Assembly (NCBI RefSeq): GCF_000282515.1
Contig: NZ_AKJD01000066.1
Span: 1 to 64,000, forward strand
DNA from: Pseudomonas sp. GM80
Lineage (GTDB): Bacteria > Pseudomonadota > Gammaproteobacteria > Pseudomonadales > Pseudomonadaceae
Reading direction: 5' to 3'
Length of the DNA stretch: 64,000 bases
Shown piece after piece: positions 17,727 to 25,617 of this stretch. Position 1 is the first letter of the stretch, and the number at the start of each line of letters is the position of its first letter. Both the position numbers and the translations under genes were made by a program. The notes under the pieces were generated by a model. That model was not told where the DNA came from, searched no databases, and was given only the letters and a program-made list of their open reading frames with translations.

Positions 17727-19076
17727 TTACAGGAAGATGAACTTGGCGATGAAGATCGCGCAGAGCACCCACAGGCTCACGGAAATTTCCTTGTACTTGC
17801 CGGTACCGGCCTTCAGCGCCACATAGGTGATGAAGCCCAGCGCGATACCGTCGGCGACCGAGAAGGTCAGCGGCATCATGATGGCGGTGACGATCGCCGG
17901 GATCGCATCAGTGGCTTCGTCCCACTCGATGTGGGCCATGCCGCCCATCATCAGCATCGCTACATAGATCAGTGCACCGGCGGTGGCGTAAGCGGGAATC
18001 ATGCCGGCCAGCGGTGCGAAAAACATTGCCGCTATAAATAGCACACCTACGGTGACTGCGGTAAGACCAGTCCGACCACCAGCGGCCACGCCGGCAGCAC
18101 TTTCTACGTAGCTTGTTACTGGAGGAACACCGACCACCGCACCGAACACGCTGGAAGCACTGTCGGCTTTCATCGCGCGGGAGAGGTTTTCGATACGGCC
18201 GTCAGCGTTGACCAGATTGGCGCGTTGGGCGACGCCCATCAGGGTGCCGGCGGTGTCGAACATGTGTACGAAGAGGAAGGCCAACACCACGCTGATCATG
18301 CTGACGTTGAATACGCCGGCCACGTTCATCGCCATGAAAGTCGGCGCCAGACTTGGCGGCGTCGACATGATCCCTTCGTAGTGCACGATGCCCAGGCCCC
18401 AACCGGCGAGGGTCACGGTGATGATGCTGATGAGGATTGCGCCGAAGACGCGGTGGTAGCTGAGGATCGCAATCATCAGGAAGCAGATGGCGGCGAGCAG
18501 CGGGCCGGGCTCACGCAGAGAGCCGAGCTTGATCAGCGTCGCCGGGCTGTCGACAACAATGCCGGCGGTTTTCAGGCCGATCAGACCGAGGAACAGACCG
18601 ACACCGGCACCCATCGCAAAGCGCAGGCTGACCGGAATACTGTTGAGCAGCCACTCACGAATCCGCGAGAAGGTCAGGATCATGAACAACACACCGGAGA
18701 CAAACACCGCACCGAGCGCGGTTTCCCAGTTGTAGCCCATGGTGCCGACCACGGTGTAAGTGAAGAACGCGTTGAGGCCCATGCCCGGTGCCAGGCCGAC
18801 TGGCCAGTTGGCGTACAGGCCCATCAACAGGCAGCCCAGCGCAGCGGCGATACAGGTGGCGACGAACGCGGCACCGTGGTCAATACCGGCATCGGCCATG
18901 ATGTTCGGGTTGACGAAGATGATGTAAGCCATGGTGATAAAGGTTGTCAGACCGGCAATCAGCTCGGTCTTCACCGTGGTGCCATGCAAGCTGAGTTTAA
19001 ACAAGCGCTCCAGCAGGCCAGTGCGTAATGGCGGCGAGAGATCCAGCGTCGATGCTTCGGATTTGCGGCTTTCCAC
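17727..19076 (-). CDS. NCS2-family purine permease, AzgA/PbuG type
   Basis: A 449-residue membrane transporter, probably for hypoxanthine, guanine or adenine. Family features are TLITFITMAYIIFVNPNI-like text near residue 40, GLYANWPVGLAPGMGLNAFF near residue 110 and FDTAGTLMGVA near residue 275, with 12-14 hydrophobic segments. It belongs to a different NCS2 branch from the 10012-11370 permease. It is monocistronic with its own promoter, which carries a TTTGTGTACAAA dyad in the spacer, linking it to the urate genes. Confidence 0.88.
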   Translation of the reverse strand: MESRKSEASTLDLSPPLRTGLLERLFKLSLHGTTVKTELIAGLTTFITMAYIIFVNPNIMADAGIDHGAAFVATCIAAALGCLLMGLYANWPVGLAPGMGLNAFFTYTVVGTMGYNWETALGAVFVSGVLFMILTFSRIREWLLNSIPVSLRFAMGAGVGLFLGLIGLKTAGIVVDSPATLIKLGSLREPGPLLAAICFLMIAILSYHRVFGAILISIITVTLAGWGLGIVHYEGIMSTPPSLAPTFMAMNVAGVFNVSMISVVLAFLFVHMFDTAGTLMGVAQRANLVNADGRIENLSRAMKADSASSVFGAVVGVPPVTSYVESAAGVAAGGRTGLTAVTVGVLFIAAMFFAPLAGMIPAYATAGALIYVAMLMMGGMAHIEWDEATDAIPAIVTAIMMPLTFSVADGIALGFITYVALKAGTGKYKEISVSLWVLCAIFIAKFIFL

Positions 19077-19165
19077 AGCGAGTACTCCTCAAGAGTTTTA
19101 TTGTTATTTCCAGGGCCGGACCCATGAGGGGTGGCAGCGGCCCTTTGAGGCACTTGCGAATTTGT

Positions 19166-19179
19166 TGACCATGCGGTCA
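19166..19179. promoter_or_regulatory. Dyad TGACC-n4-GGTCA in permease leader
   Basis: A perfect inverted repeat TGACCATGCGGTCA between the predicted -10 and the permease start. It resembles the CTGACCAGTCAG dyad before uraH and could be a second operator. Confidence 0.35.
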
Positions 19180-19197
19180 GGAACTCGCACGCTGTGG

Positions 19198-19225
19198 ATT
19201 ATGCTTTTGTGTACAAATAAAGCAA
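19198..19225 (-). promoter_or_regulatory. Promoter of AzgA-type permease with operator in the spacer
   Basis: On the minus strand, -35 TTGCTT (19225-19220), a 16-base spacer and -10 CATAAT (19203-19198). The palindrome TTTGTGTACAAA (19206-19217) fills the spacer, a classic repressor position. It matches the sites before puuE and uraH. Confidence 0.6.
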
Positions 19226-19288
19226 ATATTGTTTTTGGTTTTGTTTACGAAAGTTCCGTCGTTAGTGATATATCGCCCTTGAGGGCCC

Positions 19289-19365
19289 CATCGCTGGCAA
19301 GCCAGCTCACATTGATCAGTGGCGTACACAAAACATGTGGGAGCTGGCTTGCCAGCGATGAGGCC
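19289..19365. repeat. REP doublet, GTGGGAGCTGGCTTGCCAGCGAT family
   Basis: ATCGCTGGCAAGCCAGCTC and its complement, with ACAAAACATGTGG before the right arm. The left arm has lost the CCC of the usual CTCCCAC. It lies between the permease promoter and the marR 3' end. Confidence 0.85.
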
Positions 19366-19372
19366 CGAACAG

Positions 19373-19819
19373 TCAATCGAGAACTGCCTGACTGTTCCCC
19401 AACGCCAGATTCACCGCCAACCAGCCATTCACCGCCGCCTCCCCAGCCTCGGCAAACACTCGCTCCAGCAACTTCACCTGTTCACGCCGCAACGCCTGCT
19501 CGAACTTCGCGCCTTCGCCCGTCAATGCCAGCAGCCGCTTTCGCTTGTCCGTCTCCGAGGCCACGCTGTCCACCAGGTGCATTTCCTGCAACTGCCGCAA
19601 CGGCATGTTCAGCGCCTGTTTACTCACGCCGAGCAATCCCAGCAATTCCTTCACATTCAAATTCGGGTACCGCGCGATGAAAAACACAATGCGCTGATGC
19701 ACCCGCGACAACCCGCGTCGCTCGAGCATTTCGTCAGCCTTGGCGGTGAAGGCCTGATAGCCGAAGAAAAACGCTTCCATCGCCTGTTGTTGGCTTGCAG
19801 GGTTTTTAAGGTCAAGCAT
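19373..19819 (-). CDS. MarR-family transcriptional regulator
   Basis: A 148-residue winged-helix regulator. The recognition region is NVKELLGLLGVSKQALNMPLRQL (about residues 60-82), followed by the wing SETDKRKRLLALTGEG. An in-frame TTG 18 bases upstream is an alternative start; ATG at 19819 was preferred, without a clear ribosome site for either. It is divergent from the aminotransferase, with an AGTCAA-n5-TTGACT dyad between them that could be its operator. Ligand unknown. Confidence 0.85.
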   Translation of the reverse strand: MLDLKNPASQQQAMEAFFFGYQAFTAKADEMLERRGLSRVHQRIVFFIARYPNLNVKELLGLLGVSKQALNMPLRQLQEMHLVDSVASETDKRKRLLALTGEGAKFEQALRREQVKLLERVFAEAGEAAVNGWLAVNLALGNSQAVLD

Positions 19820-19851
19820 GTTGACGTACTCGCTCAAGCTGTCGTAATTTC

Positions 19852-19868
19852 AGTCAACCAGTTTGACT
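19852..19868. promoter_or_regulatory. Candidate MarR operator
   Basis: Inverted repeat AGTCAA-CCAGT-TTGACT centred in the 82-base gap between the divergent marR and aminotransferase starts. Position and symmetry fit autoregulation and control of the neighbour. Confidence 0.5.
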
Positions 19869-19901
19869 TATTTTTCGTCCGCCTCGCTACCGGTGACCCC
19901 T

Positions 19902-21068
19902 ATGGCTTTTTCCGAACGTGTCTCGCGCCTTAAAAGTTCTTTAATCCGTGAAATCCTCGCTGCTGCCCAGCGCCCCGAGGTGATGTCGTTTGCCGGCGGC
20001 TTGCCGGCCGAGGCCATGCTGCCGAAAGTCGAATGGGCCGACATGCCGCTGGCGCTCGGTCAATACGGCATGAGCGAAGGCGAGCCGGCGTTGCGCGAAG
20101 CGTTGGCGGCGGAGGCGAGGGCGCTTGGCTTGCAATGCCAGGCGAGTCAGGTATTGGTGGTCAGCGGCTCCCAGCAAACCCTCGATCTGGCGGCCAAGCT
20201 GTACATCGACAAGGGCACGGAAATCCTGCTCGAAGCGCCGACCTATCTTGCTGCGTTGCAAATCTTCCAGCTGTTCGGCGCCGACTGCCTGACCGTGCCG
20301 CAAGAGTCCGATGGTCCCAACCTGGCGCAACTGCGCAGTCGTCTCGAACAACATCGTCCGGCGTTCATCTACCTGATCCCGACGTTCCAGAACCCGTCCG
20401 CCGTGCGTTACAGCGAAGCCAAGCGCGCAGCGGTCGCAGCGCTGCTCGACGAGTTCGGCGTGACCCTGATCGAAGATGAGCCTTACCGTGAGCTGACCTT
20501 CGACGGCGGCAGTGCCAAACCGATTGCCGGACGTTTGCAGAAGGCGAGTTGGATCTACACCGGCACCGTGTCGAAAACCTTGCTGCCGGGTTTGCGCGTG
20601 GGCTACCTGATCGCCAGCCCCGATCTGTTCCCGCACCTGCTCAAGCTCAAACAATCAGCGGACTTGCACACCAATCGCATTGGTCAGTGGCAGGCGCTGC
20701 AATGGATTGGCACTGAGAAATATCAGCAGCATTTGAGTGAATTGCGCGGCTTCTATCGGCTGCGGCGCGATGCGTTTCAGGCCGCGCTGGAAACTCACTT
20801 TGCGGACCTGGCCGACTGGAACATGCCGCAGGGCGGGCTGTTTTTCTGGCTGACATTGAAGCAACCGCTGGATACGCGAACGTTGCTCAATGAGGCGCTG
20901 GCCAATGACGTGGCGTTTATGCCGGGGGAGCCGTTCTTCCCGGAGCCGGAGAAACATCATGGGCATTTGCGTTTGAATTTCAGCCATATCGATCCGGCGC
21001 GGCTGGATGAAGGGCTGAAGCGATTGGCGGCGGTGGTACGCCAGGCGCAGTTGGATAAAGCGGCGTGA
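19902..21068 (+). CDS. PLP-dependent aminotransferase, class I fold
   Basis: A 388-residue aminotransferase similar to the 2-aminoadipate/MocR-catalytic type. The N-terminal RPEVMSFAGGLP is typical, as are QYGMSEGEPALREALA and FIYLIPTFQNPSAVRY. The PLP-binding lysine is in YTGTVSKTLLPGLRVGYL (about residue 222). There is no N-terminal GntR domain. The frame is open 13 codons upstream; the ATG at 19902 gives the usual N-terminus. It is divergent from marR. The substrate is not known. Confidence 0.87.
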   Translation: MAFSERVSRLKSSLIREILAAAQRPEVMSFAGGLPAEAMLPKVEWADMPLALGQYGMSEGEPALREALAAEARALGLQCQASQVLVVSGSQQTLDLAAKLYIDKGTEILLEAPTYLAALQIFQLFGADCLTVPQESDGPNLAQLRSRLEQHRPAFIYLIPTFQNPSAVRYSEAKRAAVAALLDEFGVTLIEDEPYRELTFDGGSAKPIAGRLQKASWIYTGTVSKTLLPGLRVGYLIASPDLFPHLLKLKQSADLHTNRIGQWQALQWIGTEKYQQHLSELRGFYRLRRDAFQAALETHFADLADWNMPQGGLFFWLTLKQPLDTRTLLNEALANDVAFMPGEPFFPEPEKHHGHLRLNFSHIDPARLDEGLKRLAAVVRQAQLDKAA

Positions 21069-21069
21069 A

Positions 21070-21103
21070 AAAATAAACCGGCTCATGGGCCGGTTTATTT
21101 TTG
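21070..21103 (+). terminator. Terminator after the aminotransferase
   Basis: Long stem AAATAAACCGGC-TCATG-GCCGGTTTATTT immediately after the stop codon, with T and A tracts on both sides, so it could work in both directions. Confidence 0.85.
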
Positions 21104-21134
21104 TCTGAGATTTGCTGTGTCTGTGCGGGCCTCT

Positions 21135-21207
21135 TCGCTGGCAAGCCAGCTCCCACAGTGATCTGTGGCGTTCACAAAACCTGTGGGAGCTGGCTTGCCA
21201 GCGATGA
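21135..21207. repeat. REP doublet, GTGGGAGCTGGCTTGCCAGCGAT family
   Basis: TCGCTGGCAAGCCAGCTCCC ... GTGGGAGCTGGCTTGCCAGC, with CACAAAACCTGTGG before the right arm, between the aminotransferase and the glutaredoxin-like gene. Confidence 0.88.
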
Positions 21208-21232
21208 GGCCATCAGCATCACCACATAATCA

Positions 21233-21604
21233 TCAGACCGCCGCGAAGCGCTTATCCAGATAATCAATAATCACCTTCGACTCATACATCCAGGTCGTCT
21301 GTCCATTCTCGTCAATGCGCAAGCAAGGCACCTTGATCCGGCCACCCTGTTCCAGCAGTGCCTGGCGATCCTGCTCATTGTTCTTCGCATCCTTCAACGC
21401 CACCGGCACATTCAGGCGACGCAAAGTACGGCGGGTTTTCACACAGAACGGGCAGGCGTGGAACTGATACAACGTCAGATCCTTGGCCGCCGTATCCACC
21501 TGAGCCTGCGCAGCAGCGGGGCGTTTTTTCTTGCCCGGGCGGGTGACGAAGTCGATGAAGATAACCAGTTGGCCGAGGCCGACACGAAGCGCTTTGACGA
21601 ACAC
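21233..21604 (-). CDS. Glutaredoxin / GST-N domain protein
   Basis: A 123-residue protein. A hydrophobic N-terminal stretch (VGLGQLVIFIDFV) may anchor it to the membrane. A thioredoxin-fold domain follows from about residue 40 with the redox motif HACPFCVKTRRTL, the cis-proline region GRIKVPCLRI and MYESKVIIDYL. It is probably a glutathione-dependent oxidoreductase. A TTG start lies 21 bases upstream, but the GTG at 21604 follows a GAGG ribosome site and matches the expected N-terminus. It lies downstream of folE, past a terminator. Confidence 0.8.
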   Translation of the reverse strand: MFVKALRVGLGQLVIFIDFVTRPGKKKRPAAAQAQVDTAAKDLTLYQFHACPFCVKTRRTLRRLNVPVALKDAKNNEQDRQALLEQGGRIKVPCLRIDENGQTTWMYESKVIIDYLDKRFAAV

Positions 21605-21663
21605 GTTGAAAGCCTCACGGTGCAAATAAAGAAAGGCGCGCAGCTTACCCGATTTTTCACGGG

Positions 21664-21696
21664 CGAAAAAAAACCGGCGATGAATGCCGGTTTTCT
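21664..21696 (-). terminator. Terminator after folE
   Basis: On the minus strand AAAACCGGCATTCATCGCCGG is followed by eight T residues, 12 bases after the folE stop. Confidence 0.88.
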
Positions 21697-21708
21697 TCGT
21701 GCTGCGTA

Positions 21709-22269
21709 TTACTTGATCAAGCTGAGAAACTCGCTGCGGGTCGCCGCGTTTTCGCGGAACTCACCGAGCATCACCGAAGTGATCATCGACGAATTCTGCT
21801 TCTCGACACCGCGCATCATCATGCACATGTGCTTGGCCTCGATCACCACGGCCACGCCCAGCGCGCCGGTGACCTGCTGGACCGCATCGGCGATCTGGCG
21901 GCTGAGGTTTTCCTGGATCTGCAGACGGCGGGCGTACATGTCGACGATCCGCGCGACCTTCGACAGGCCCAGCACTTTGCCGCTCGGAATGTACGCAACG
22001 TGCGCCTTGCCGATGAACGGCAGCAGGTGGTGTTCGCACAGCGAGTACAGCTCGATGTCCTTGACCAGCACCATTTCGCTGTTGTCGGAGCTGAACAGGG
22101 CACCGTTGGTGACCTCTTCGAGCGTCTGTTCATAACCGCGGCAGAGGTACTGCATGGCTTTGGCGGCACGCTTCGGCGTGTCGAGCAGGCCCTCGCGGGA
22201 GACGTCCTCGCCCAGTTGGCCGAGGATCGCGGTGTAGTTCTGTTCCAGTGTCACAGGGGCTGATTCCAT
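21709..22269 (-). CDS. folE: GTP cyclohydrolase I
   Basis: A 186-residue enzyme that converts GTP to 7,8-dihydroneopterin triphosphate, the first step of folate synthesis. Zinc and active-site motifs are present: [12 protein letters not shown] (Cys and His ligands), [17 protein letters not shown] and [17 protein letters not shown] (second Cys and catalytic His). The ATG at 22269 was chosen; the upstream extension reads into the gap shared with an integrase remnant whose stop lies 7 bases away. Confidence 0.95.
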   Translation of the reverse strand: MESAPVTLEQNYTAILGQLGEDVSREGLLDTPKRAAKAMQYLCRGYEQTLEEVTNGALFSSDNSEMVLVKDIELYSLCEHHLLPFIGKAHVAYIPSGKVLGLSKVARIVDMYARRLQIQENLSRQIADAVQQVTGALGVAVVIEAKHMCMMMRGVEKQNSSMITSVMLGEFRENAATRSEFLSLIK

Positions 22270-22276
22270 AAGGGTT

Positions 22277-22642
22277 TCAGAGGGGTACTGTTTCTGTCTG
22301 TACCAATTTTGTGCCAATCAAGCTGTTTTCGAGCTTACCGAGTTCACCCCAGTCGGTGCTGGAATTGATCCGTCGGGCATAAGTCGATAGCAACATCTGA
22401 ACGCTATGACCGAGCTGAGTGGCAATAAACGCAGGGTTCATACCCGCCATGAAGCACATGGTAGCGTATGTGTGTCGGCAGTTGTATGGCCGGCGGGCGC
22501 GAATCCCCAATTCGATCAGTGCGGCCTGGAAGAGTTGGTCCGCCAGTTCGAATGGGCGCTCAGTTCGCGACAGGTGTTTGAATGGCAGAAAATAACCTGC
22601 CCCGAAACGCTCACCGCCATGCAGCGCACCAGAGTAGATCGC
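22277..22642 (-). pseudogene. Tyrosine recombinase (phage integrase) C-terminal remnant
   Basis: An open frame without a proper start, bounded upstream by TGA at 22643-22645. It translates to the last 120 or so residues of an integrase: GERFGAGYFLPFKHLSR, then YNCRHTYATMCFMAGM (Arg/His box), IATQLGHSVQMLLSTYARR (His box and Tyr nucleophile) and a C-terminal tail. The N-terminal two thirds are missing, so it is dead. It abuts folE and marks an old integration; the gene at 22916 may be its left-over cargo. Confidence 0.75.
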
Positions 22643-22851
22643 TCACGTCAGCGATTTTATCGAGTAAAATCCTGAACCGTCATTTTTGCTATGGCAGCAC
22701 TCGCCATTCTCGCTGCCTCTAATGACCCGTAAAGGTGTCACTGACGCAACGGCCACACCCTGTAAAGAAGCCAGAGAGCTGCTGCGTGTCGAGGCTGAGC
22801 CTTGGCGTTCACAGGCAAAAAATGCTGGGTAAAAGATTCATTTAAAACAAC

Positions 22852-22869
22852 GGCCCGAAGGGGCCTTTT
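22852..22869 (+). terminator. Weak terminator-like hairpin before the 206-residue gene
   Basis: GGCCC-GAA-GGGGCC followed by TTTT, in the gap between the integrase remnant and the gene at 22916. No plus-strand gene precedes it. Confidence 0.4.
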
Positions 22870-22915
22870 GCATGACCAGGATGCGATTTTCGCGCCTACT
22901 AGCCAAAGGAAAATC

Positions 22916-23536
22916 ATGAAAACTTCAATCAATGATATGGCATTTACTGAGCGTCGCCGCGTGCCTGTGAGAGCTCTGTTAGGTGGCATTTTATTCTTGG
23001 TTATGGCCATCCAGGGGTTCCGTATGGAGTCCAATGGCATCGCTGGGCTGCTGTTGGTGTGTTCGATATGGTACTTGGGCATGGCGTGGCTGAACCGCAA
23101 CGCAGGTTCGCAAACGTTGATGATCCTCAAGGACAAAGGCATCTGGTTTTTCAATGCTGATGGGTTAGTCCCTTACACATCGATTGAAGCCACAGAGGTC
23201 GAGTCGTACAGCGGGATAGCTCAGATGCAGCTCAATACGGTACTTCATATCATTGCCGAAAAGGCTGACACCCTGCCGAACTTTAATGACAGCCGGTGGA
23301 AGATCTTTTTCAAGATGCCAAGTGCGCGTAAGGGCAAAGGCTTTCGCAAGCATCTTGTCGTGTTCAACTATGGTGGTCTGCGCGACGAAGACGGCAAAAA
23401 CGTCGACTATGAGAACCTTGAAGAAGAACTTACGTATCGCATCGAGAAGGCTCATCAAGAGGAACACGAGCTGAGCAATTCAGTTTATGTGCCCTCATCG
23501 TCAGCCAACGATGCGCTGTCGCCTGTCACTCATTGA
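22916..23536 (+). CDS. Two-helix membrane protein, function unknown
   Basis: A 206-residue protein. Residues about 16-32 (VRALLGGILFLVMAIQGF) and 38-58 (GIAGLLLVCSIWYLGMAWL) are likely transmembrane helices. The rest is a soluble domain with a PH-like look (MILKDKGIWFFNADGLVPYTSIE). AGGA precedes the ATG; the frame is open 38 codons further upstream but has no ribosome site there. Lower GC than its neighbours and the adjacent integrase remnant suggest acquired DNA. Not recognised as a known family. Confidence 0.65.
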   Translation: MKTSINDMAFTERRRVPVRALLGGILFLVMAIQGFRMESNGIAGLLLVCSIWYLGMAWLNRNAGSQTLMILKDKGIWFFNADGLVPYTSIEATEVESYSGIAQMQLNTVLHIIAEKADTLPNFNDSRWKIFFKMPSARKGKGFRKHLVVFNYGGLRDEDGKNVDYENLEEELTYRIEKAHQEEHELSNSVYVPSSSANDALSPVTH

Positions 23537-23629
23537 ATCGCGCTTAACGCGGCGGGCGCTGGCAGTGGGTGCAAAGCCGACTGCCCGAAAGCTGCCGTTC
23601 AGCTCCGTGATTCGAACATCTTGAGTAAA

Positions 23630-23666
23630 GAAAAAGCCCCGCATTTGATTAACCATGCGGGGCTTC
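23630..23666 (-). terminator. Terminator after smr
   Basis: Stem GCCCCGCA/TGCGGGGC with a 12-base loop. On the minus strand it is followed by TTTTTCTTT, about 40 bases past the smr stop. Confidence 0.8.
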
Positions 23667-23704
23667 AGTGGGGGCAGCGAAGGCGAATCTCATAGCTAAC
23701 GGGA

Positions 23705-24262
23705 TTATTCGTCGCGGCCTTCCATCATCGTGCGCTTGAGCATCACATAAACCGCGCCGGCACCGCCGTGTTTCGCTTGGCAAGAGCAGAAGCCCAGCAC
23801 TTGCGCATGTTGGCGCAGCCAGGTGTTGACGTGGCTTTTGATCATCGGCCGTTTGCCGTCCAGGCGCACGGCTTTGCCGTGGGTGACGCGCACGCAGCGG
23901 ATTTCGAATTTTGTCGCCTCAGCGAGAAACGCCCAAAGGGTTTCGCGGGCCTTTTCGACACTCATGCCGTGCAGGTCGAGGCTGCCTTCAAACGGAATCT
24001 GGCCGACCTTGAGCTTGCGCATCTGACTTTCCTGCACGCCGTCGCGCGACCACATCAACTCGTCTTCCGGGCCGACGTCGATCACGAACTGATCGGACAG
24101 ACCATCAACGGTGGTGGTTTCGGTGCGCACGGTGGCCGACTGGCGCAGCTTGGCAATCTGTGCGCGGTCAGTCTTGGGTTTGCCGGTATCGGCGCGATCG
24201 TGCTTGATCGGCTTGACGCCGCGCAGCTCGTTTTTGAACAGGGAAAAATCGTCGTCTTGCAT
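23705..24262 (-). CDS. Smr/MutS2-type endonuclease domain protein
   Basis: A 185-residue protein with a C-terminal Smr domain (about residues 95-180). The signature LDLHGMSVEKARETL is followed by VTHGKA and AKHGGAGAVYVMLKR. Smr domains nick DNA or cleave RNA; stand-alone bacterial versions have no settled role. The basic, polar N-terminus is likely disordered. The ATG at 24262 was chosen over a longer frame. It is followed by a terminator. Confidence 0.88.
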   Translation of the reverse strand: MQDDDFSLFKNELRGVKPIKHDRADTGKPKTDRAQIAKLRQSATVRTETTTVDGLSDQFVIDVGPEDELMWSRDGVQESQMRKLKVGQIPFEGSLDLHGMSVEKARETLWAFLAEATKFEIRCVRVTHGKAVRLDGKRPMIKSHVNTWLRQHAQVLGFCSCQAKHGGAGAVYVMLKRTMMEGRDE

Positions 24263-24336
24263 GTCAGCCTCCGCGAAGGGCGGCCAGTTTACCCAAGTCG
24301 AAACAAAACGGCCCGGCAAAAAGCCAGGCCGGTGAT

Positions 24337-24657
24337 TCAGTCGTGTTTTTTCATCAGGTGCGGGGACATGTTCAGCTCCCGCGATTGCCGTGCGCGACGG
24401 CGGCAGCGACGCCACAGCGCGACACCGAAATACACGAACAGCAAACCGACCGCCAGAATGATCGCCGAACCCATCGGTGTAGCGTTCAAATCACCGAGCG
24501 CCGGTGGGTGCCCGATCAGGCTGGCGGCGCCGGCCAATGCCAGGAGCACGCCGAACGTGGCCAGAATGGCCGCGATCGCCGCGCCGAAGCGAAAACGCCA
24601 GTTGCTTTGGCCTTTGGGCCGCAAGCGGCGTGCGTCAAATCCATCGGATAACTTCAT
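24337..24657 (-). CDS. Small two-helix membrane protein, unknown
   Basis: A 106-residue protein with two hydrophobic helices, FGAAIAAILATFGVLLALAG (about 24-43) and GSAIILAVGLLFVYFGVALW (about 62-82), and a basic tail (RRCRRRARQ). An upstream ATG is possible, but the sequence GAGGAAGG between the two ATGs is the ribosome site of the second (24657). It lies upstream of smr on the same strand, 74 bases away. No function recognised. Confidence 0.65.
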   Translation of the reverse strand: MKLSDGFDARRLRPKGQSNWRFRFGAAIAAILATFGVLLALAGAASLIGHPPALGDLNATPMGSAIILAVGLLFVYFGVALWRRCRRRARQSRELNMSPHLMKKHD

Positions 24658-24787
24658 TCCGACCTTCCTCAATGGGTATCGGCCCTTCGACCGGGAGTTG
24701 ACCGGGTTGTTCCTGAGGCTATGGCATTTGCGGCAAATGAGAGGGTTTTGCGGATGAGCGGCGCGGTGAGCCGCTCATCAGAGCGGA

Positions 24788-25378
24788 TCAGATCAAGTCT
24801 TGCGTCAAGGCGAGGGTGGCGAAGTTGTCAGCCATGATCGCCATTTCGGCTTCCTGCACACGTTCGGCGCTGAGCACGCGGCCCTTGAACGGCAGGTCGC
24901 GAGTAGCGCAGGCGTCTTCCACCAGGGTGCAGCGGAAACCCAGGTTCTTCGCCGCGCGCACGGTGGTGCTGACGCTGGAATGGCTCATGAAACCGCAGAC
25001 GATCAAGTCCAGCGAGCCGAGGTTTTGCAGGCGATCCAACAGCTCGGTGCCATGGAATGCGCTCGGCAACAGTTTGCCGATGATGGTTTCATCACCTTGC
25101 GGCTCCAGGCCGGGGATGAATTCGCCGCGTTCGCCCTGCGGGTCGAACAGGCCACCGACGGTGCCGAGGTGACGCACGTGCACGATCGGCCGACCGGCTG
25201 CACGGGCTGCGGCAACCACTTGTTTGATGTTCGCGACGGCCGCGTCCATGCCGCTCAGGGCCAGCGGGCCACTGAGGTATTCTTTCTGGGCATCGATGAT
25301 GACCACGGTGGCATGGCTCAGTGTGGCCGCTGCGTAACCGCGACCGCTGAGTTGAAACATCGTTTTTGGAACGGACAT
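24788..25378 (-). CDS. Isochorismatase-family cysteine hydrolase
   Basis: A 196-residue hydrolase of the isochorismatase/nicotinamidase fold. The catalytic Asp is in VVIIDAQKEYL (about residue 27), the cis-peptide and Cys region is DLIVCGFMSHSSVSTTVRAA (about 128-147), and HVRHLG fits the substrate loop. The ATG at 25378 was chosen from a longer frame. Members hydrolyse small amides or vinyl ethers; the substrate here cannot be read from sequence. Confidence 0.85.
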   Translation of the reverse strand: MSVPKTMFQLSGRGYAAATLSHATVVIIDAQKEYLSGPLALSGMDAAVANIKQVVAAARAAGRPIVHVRHLGTVGGLFDPQGERGEFIPGLEPQGDETIIGKLLPSAFHGTELLDRLQNLGSLDLIVCGFMSHSSVSTTVRAAKNLGFRCTLVEDACATRDLPFKGRVLSAERVQEAEMAIMADNFATLALTQDLI

Positions 25379-25617
25379 TCTGGGGCTCCTTGGGGTGGGG
25401 CTTTTGCGACATTGTCCTCTGGCTGAGCGCTTCTGTGAATCGCTACCATCGTAGACACCGTCGTTATTGGCCTGCAGCCTTGTCAAGTTACACGTTCTGT
25501 TCAATAGCTGATGCAAAAAACAGAAAACTCCTACCGTCGCCTCGGAATTTTTCCTGCGTCGTCGTCACGCGTTTTGGCTGGTAGAATCGCCAGTCGTTTT
25601 TTCTGGAGTTCTGCCCC

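Noticed and set aside
23605..23625. GATTCGAAC-like T-loop sequence as a tRNA fragment or att site
   Set aside because: No acceptor stem, CCA or matching copy was found nearby; a short chance match.
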